This document shows, piece by piece, positions 7,626 to 11,089 of a DNA stretch of 11,089 bases (the first letter of the stretch is position 1; each line of letters starts with the position of its first letter). The notes beneath the pieces are model-generated. The model ran no database searches. It saw only the letters and a list, made by a program, of their open reading frames with translations, and was not told the DNA's origin. The position numbers were made by a program, and so were the translations under genes. This DNA is from Asterionellopsis glacialis (lineage: Eukaryota > Bacillariophyta > Plagiogrammaphyceae > Rhaphoneidales > Asterionellopsidaceae): contig WKLE02000193.1 in assembly GCA_014885115.2 (NCBI GenBank), positions 1 to 11,089 on the forward strand, written 5' to 3'.

Positions 7626-7923
7626 TTAGGTTTCATGAGAAAATGGAATCGCCGTTGGTAAATCGCTTGGGGTGACAGAGGGTGGCACAGTTGGAAACGA
7701 TGGCGAGGCAGCTGATGAAGGGAAGTTAGGTTTGTAAAAGCGGGCATTGAAGGAGTACTAAAAGGGCTGGAGGAAGGACCATTTGAAGGGAGAGGTGGAG
7801 GACCTGATGGGGTGCTACTAGGTTCCACAGAGAAGGCGAAGTTGAAGCTAACAAAGACAGCTGAGTAGAAAGAGATTTACTAGATAGCCTTGTTGATGAT
7901 CTCGATGTGAAATAGGAAATCGC
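7626..7923 (-). pseudogene. Pro/Ser-rich repeat gene relic
   Basis: Three minus-strand frames carry successive pieces of one Pro/Ser-rich pattern. From 7923: ISYFTSRSSTRLSS, then LLASTSPSL. A shift near 7830 leads to EPSSTPSGPPPLPSNGPSSS, then PFSTPSMPAF. A second shift near 7735-7748 leads to KPNFPSSAASPSFPTVPPSV, then TPSDLPTAIPFSHET and a TAA at 7626-7628. No ATG opens any piece, and no membrane segment or complete N-terminus is found within a few hundred bases upstream. The composition fits the two large paralogs, so this is best read as the middle of a further, decayed family member. It lies in the same orientation as the 615-residue gene and convergent with the truncated paralog. Confidence 0.6.
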
Positions 7924-8043
7924 TTAAAGCAGAAGGGAAAATGTAGGGCGTCAAAATCCGAAAAGAGAGCCGAATGCAGCGATTGCGGACATGGCTGCCA
8001 CTCACATCATCAGCATACATAAGCAATGATTTGTAATAGCTAC

Positions 8044-8049
8044 TTTATT
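8044..8049 (-). other. Possible polyadenylation hexamer of the transporter
   Basis: AATAAA on the minus strand, 45 nt beyond the TAA stop codon of the nitrate transporter gene. Its position is reasonable for a poly(A) signal, but the surrounding DNA is AT-rich and the match could be chance. Confidence 0.35.
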
Positions 8050-8094
8050 ATTCTATTATACAGTGAATACATGGAATATCCATATTTCAGCAAA

Positions 8095-10350
8095 TTATTC
8101 ATCGTTTCGAGCAAGAATTCGAATGTTGCGTGAAGTTGGTGTGGAGCCACATGAATAAAAGGTTTCTTGATTTTGAATGTGTAAAGCGAAGCTTAGGAAC
8201 GAGCCAACAATAGCCGAAAGTCCCATTAACAAGAAAGCCTTTTCGTACGCATACTCTCTGAAATAGGCTGCGAAGATGACCCCACCCATATTACCCCCCG
8301 CGCCAACGAGACCAACGACACTACCTGTGAATCGGCGATCAACATAGGGAACAATTCCGAATGTTGAGCCTTCGGCACTTTGCACCATGATAGAAGTAAA
8401 TATCAAGGCACAAATAGCACCAGCCAAGCTTTGCGCGTATCCAAAGACTACAACCCCTATACCTTGAAACAGCAGCGTTAAAAACTGCCAACTAAATCTT
8501 CCTTTCATTCCATATTTGGAGTTGTAATAATCACTTACGAAGCCACCAAAGCCTCGTGCAAACAGATTCATAAATCCAAAGATGCTAGCGATAGCAGCTG
8601 CTGATACCGTAGACTGACCAAACTCCTCTTTAAAATAGAGTGCATTTGCATTAGTCATAGTTACCTCCACTCCAAAGCAGCATGCGTATTGGAGGCTTAG
8701 AACCCAGACATTCGGATTGCGCAGTGCAGTTGCGAGTGAGGCGGCAGGTCTGACAATCTGTATCTCTTGCAGTCTCACTCGCTCTAAATACTCTCCTTTC
8801 GGGGAGTCATCACTGAGTGTAACAATTACGATTGCGGTAGCGATTGATAAAAAGGCAGGTACTACAAAGACCAGCCTCCATGCCTTTTCGGAGCTAGTCA
8901 GAGCTGCAAAACCCTTTTCCCCCGTATTCTCCTCGTCGTCCTCAAATATTAGCTCAAAAAGCGGGAATAGTGCCGACCCCATTACTAATTGAGTAACACC
9001 GCCCCCTAGGTTTCCCCAGCCAGCAACAAGTGCGTTTGCTGTTCCAGCAACTTCCTTTGTGAACATAGAGCTTGTCCAGTACTGACAAGCAACAAAGGAG
9101 CTACCAGCAATTCCTATGAATGAGCGGACAATAGATAGCCCATTCGAAGTCTTGACCAGTCCGGTCAAGCCTGTAGGAACGGCTGCAGATATCAAGATGA
9201 GCGCCATACAAATGCGTGCGCCAAATTTATCACAAGCCGGGCCCATGAGGATCCTCATTACAATAGTACCTGCTGTTCCGCAAAGGCTTGACGTCCAAAT
9301 GTCTTCCTTGGATAGATCAAGTGAATCTTGTACTTCGCTGAGTAGGGGAGTGATGGAGAACCACATGAAGAAAGCCACAAAAAAGGAGAACCAAGCGGCA
9401 TGAAAGGCTCTCATGTGCGGCCGTTTTAAGTTTCTACAATTGATTTCAGTCGCCTTGTCATGCTGACTACGATCAACACGCAAAGCATATCGAGTAAACT
9501 TTGAATCTTCCGAAGCTTGATATGGATCTTCGCTGGCTAAATCATATGCCCCCGAAGTCGATACAGAAAATGAGTCTCGAGTGGCATGTTGACGAGAGGA
9601 GGAAACACTACTACGTGGGAAATGCCTATGTCTTATATTGCCGCTTTCGATATCTTCACGATTTTCCGGACTTTGGTTAGTAACGTGTTGCAGGGAAGCT
9701 TCTCTAATAATACCAAGGTTATTTTCCTGTCGAACATTGAAACGCAGTCTTTCCACTGAAGCTATAAAGGCCTCCTGAATCATGAATACAGGGAGAAAAT
9801 TTTCTGTGATAGCCCTTTTCCTTCGTTCTCTTTCAGTTTCTTTTCCTACTCGTTCAATATCCTTCAAGCTAAATCCAAATCTAAACAGTAAATCACGGCG
9901 CTCGTAGCAGTTTAAAAGCATGCGTCTTCTTGTTCGACGTGGTCTCCCTCTTGTGGCCTCATACAGATCAATATTATGTTCGTCGATGGGCCCGTAGCTC
10001 CAACCTAAACTTATTGGTGTTCCTTCGGTGCAGGCTGGGTTGTCCCCTATCACCACATTATATTCGCGAACTTGAATAGATGAAAAAGTAACCTTCTTGT
10101 GCGTTTTTTTGTCTGAATAATCATCGTCTAGAGTGCTAGTGTTCTGGGATGAAGATCGCGAGTGCGGCGAAATACTGCATAAATCAATCTCTGTATCACT
10201 TTTTGTCGTAGCATTCCTAGAATTCAGCTCTAATTTACCATTATCCTCTGATAAATCATGAATCTGTGAAAGCGGAGTTACAACATTGTCAGAAGAATCA
10301 CTGTGGTCGTGTGACGTTTCTCCATCATGTTCCTCGGTGGTGCTTGTCAT
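8095..10350 (-). CDS. NRT2: NRT2-type nitrate transporter, N-terminally extended
   Basis: The frame encodes 751 residues. Residues ~310-725 form a 12-segment major facilitator of the nitrate/nitrite porter (NNP) family, which moves nitrate with protons across the plasma membrane (or another membrane). Support: the loop motif GPACDKFGAR (370-379); the NNP signature GWGNLGGGVTQLVMG (444-458) and its second-half counterpart GLVGAGGNMGG (680-690); and Arg366 (TIVMRILMG) and Arg599 (NLFARGFGGFVSD), which sit where the nitrate-binding arginines of the family lie. An acidic outer loop is at ~467-478. The first ~300 residues are unusual, since NRT2 proteins generally start 20-60 residues before the first membrane segment. 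The extension has an acidic Ser/Thr-rich start, a block KVTFSSIQVREYNVVIGDNP (86-105) with GTPISLGWSY (110-119), a basic region (GRPRRTRRRM), a Leu/Arg-rich helix-like part with GFSLKDIERV (159-168), then a low-complexity linker to ~285. The same frame runs throughout without a stop, so this is one protein unless an internal start is used. The transporter core call is firm; the role of the extension is unknown. Confidence 0.93.
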   Translation of the reverse strand: MTSTTEEHDGETSHDHSDSSDNVVTPLSQIHDLSEDNGKLELNSRNATTKSDTEIDLCSISPHSRSSSQNTSTLDDDYSDKKTHKKVTFSSIQVREYNVVIGDNPACTEGTPISLGWSYGPIDEHNIDLYEATRGRPRRTRRRMLLNCYERRDLLFRFGFSLKDIERVGKETERERRKRAITENFLPVFMIQEAFIASVERLRFNVRQENNLGIIREASLQHVTNQSPENREDIESGNIRHRHFPRSSVSSSRQHATRDSFSVSTSGAYDLASEDPYQASEDSKFTRYALRVDRSQHDKATEINCRNLKRPHMRAFHAAWFSFFVAFFMWFSITPLLSEVQDSLDLSKEDIWTSSLCGTAGTIVMRILMGPACDKFGARICMALILISAAVPTGLTGLVKTSNGLSIVRSFIGIAGSSFVACQYWTSSMFTKEVAGTANALVAGWGNLGGGVTQLVMGSALFPLFELIFEDDEENTGEKGFAALTSSEKAWRLVFVVPAFLSIATAIVIVTLSDDSPKGEYLERVRLQEIQIVRPAASLATALRNPNVWVLSLQYACCFGVEVTMTNANALYFKEEFGQSTVSAAAIASIFGFMNLFARGFGGFVSDYYNSKYGMKGRFSWQFLTLLFQGIGVVVFGYAQSLAGAICALIFTSIMVQSAEGSTFGIVPYVDRRFTGSVVGLVGAGGNMGGVIFAAYFREYAYEKAFLLMGLSAIVGSFLSFALHIQNQETFYSCGSTPTSRNIRILARNDE

Positions 10351-10779
10351 CTGGCGCTTTTCTCAAAAGTTCTTTTTCTGTGTAATACGATAGTTGATAT
10401 AGATGGATCTGGGGTGGTTTTGAATATCTTTTGATATCTCCCTGCTATCTTTTTGCTTCCTGAACTTATTGGCGCTGCTGGAACTTGGCTTCAAACGAGC
10501 ATTAGGCATTAGGACCCTATTCATTCCCACCTGCCGCTACGAGTGAGTAGGTCCTTCACAGATCTTTGATACATAAAGGACCTTTCTGGACATATCAAGG
10601 ATATCATAATAAATTATTAGTGTACCAGTAGGTCATTATTGGTTGCTTGTTTATGGAAGCAGATGACAGAAACATAGAGATATCAATACTGTATTCCCCT
10701 CCCTCCACTTATTACAGTACGAGTACAGGTATTTTTTTTAATATTATGTTTACCTGGTACTTGTGAATAAAAAAGAAGA

Positions 10780-10800
10780 CTACAGGTACCGGTACTGTAG
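10780..10800. repeat. GTACCGGTAC-centred bulged palindrome
   Basis: GTACCGGTAC is a perfect 10-bp palindrome. It is flanked by CTACAG on the left and TGTAG on the right, which pair if one G is bulged. TACCAGG follows directly. Confidence 0.85.
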
Positions 10801-10859
10801 TACCAGGTCCCGTTGCAAATACGGTAAAGAACAACCTTTAATGCGATACTGGTACCCAT

Positions 10860-10888
10860 TACCAGGTACTAGAGTCTAGTACCAGGTA
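10860..10888. repeat. TACCAGGTACTAGA inverted repeat
   Basis: GGTACTAGA and TCTAGTACC are exact 9-bp reverse complements around a single G (10874). The pairing extends outward through one A/A mismatch for four more base pairs. Several near-identical GGTACC words adjoin it. Confidence 0.9.
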
Positions 10889-10918
10889 CCGGTAGACAGG
10901 TGGCAAATAGGTTTGGGA

Positions 10919-10971
10919 GTACAAGGCCTACGGATGCATGTACATACGCCATTGTACCGTAGGCCTGGTAC
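10919..10971. repeat. 15-bp inverted repeat with 23-bp loop
   Basis: The arms GTACAAGGCCTACGG (10919-10933) and CCGTAGGCCTGGTAC (10957-10971) are reverse complements except for one position, which forms a G:T-type mismatch. The loop contains ATGCAT and TGTACA, themselves palindromic. This could be a short non-autonomous element, a cruciform-forming site, or chance in GTAC-rich sequence. Confidence 0.85.
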
Positions 10972-11089
10972 AATCCTTGCATCTTCTACTATACGTGCCA
11001 ATTGTACTGAAACCTACGTTTAGAGTACAAGGAATGAAAAATTAACATCATTTTTTTCACTCGACAATGATGAAAATGACGGCATTGCG

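Larger units (their letters stand above)
10351..11089. promoter_or_regulatory. Upstream region of the nitrate transporter
   Basis: No coding frame is supported. This is the 5' side of the minus-strand transporter gene and should contain its promoter. Its distal part (about 10750-10975) is packed with GGTACC, TACCAGGTAC and GTACCGGTAC words forming several hairpins. A Kozak-like purine at -3 is absent (CCAGATG). No known nitrate-response element can be named from the sequence. Confidence 0.5.

Noticed and set aside
8717..9403. Plus-strand frames opposite the nitrate transporter
   Set aside because: They lie entirely inside the well-supported transporter gene and have no family resemblance.
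1..11089. tRNA, rRNA, CRISPR or transposase genes
   Set aside because: No B-box-like GGTTCGAATCC sequence in a cloverleaf context, no regular spaced repeats with unique spacers, and no transposase or reverse-transcriptase motifs were found by eye on either strand.

Overview
The window looks like nuclear DNA of a diatom or a close photosynthetic stramenopile. Three things point there: a eukaryotic NRT2-type nitrate transporter; an N-terminal block on that transporter (V-x-F-x-x-x-x-V-R-E-Y, then GDNP, then LGW) that I recognise as recurrent in predicted diatom proteins; and membrane proteins with long Pro-Ser/Thr-x-x repeats, common among diatom surface proteins. Genes are long single exons, spacers are AT-rich, and there are no operons or bacterial signals. 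The genus cannot be named from sequence alone.

Layout. 1-41 is a GACTA pentanucleotide repeat. 193-600 (-) is a possible small secreted protein. 1254-1641 (-) is a decayed Pro/Ser-rich gene relic. 1852-1925 is a 37-bp tandem duplication. 1959-3806 (-) is an intact 615-residue protein with a membrane segment at each end of a Pro/Ser repeat region, which carries three DNA-level 12-bp minisatellites. 3843-4040 (-) is a 65-codon open stretch without a start that reads like a gene relic. 3807-4866 separates two divergent genes and contains GTAC-rich hairpins. 4867-6789 (+) is a 640-residue paralog of the 615-residue protein; its 3' end (6790-7190) has decayed and still holds a recognisable second membrane segment in another frame. 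7626-7923 (-) is a further Pro/Ser relic. 8095-10350 (-) is the nitrate transporter. 10351-11089 is its upstream region, again rich in GTAC palindromes.

Interpretation. Four Pro/Ser-repeat loci on both strands (one intact, one truncated, two relics) suggest local duplication followed by decay. They have no visible functional link to the transporter. The main points of interest are the roughly 300-residue N-terminal extension on the NRT2 protein, the truncated paralog with its readable lost tail, and the relic coding stretches that have no start codon.
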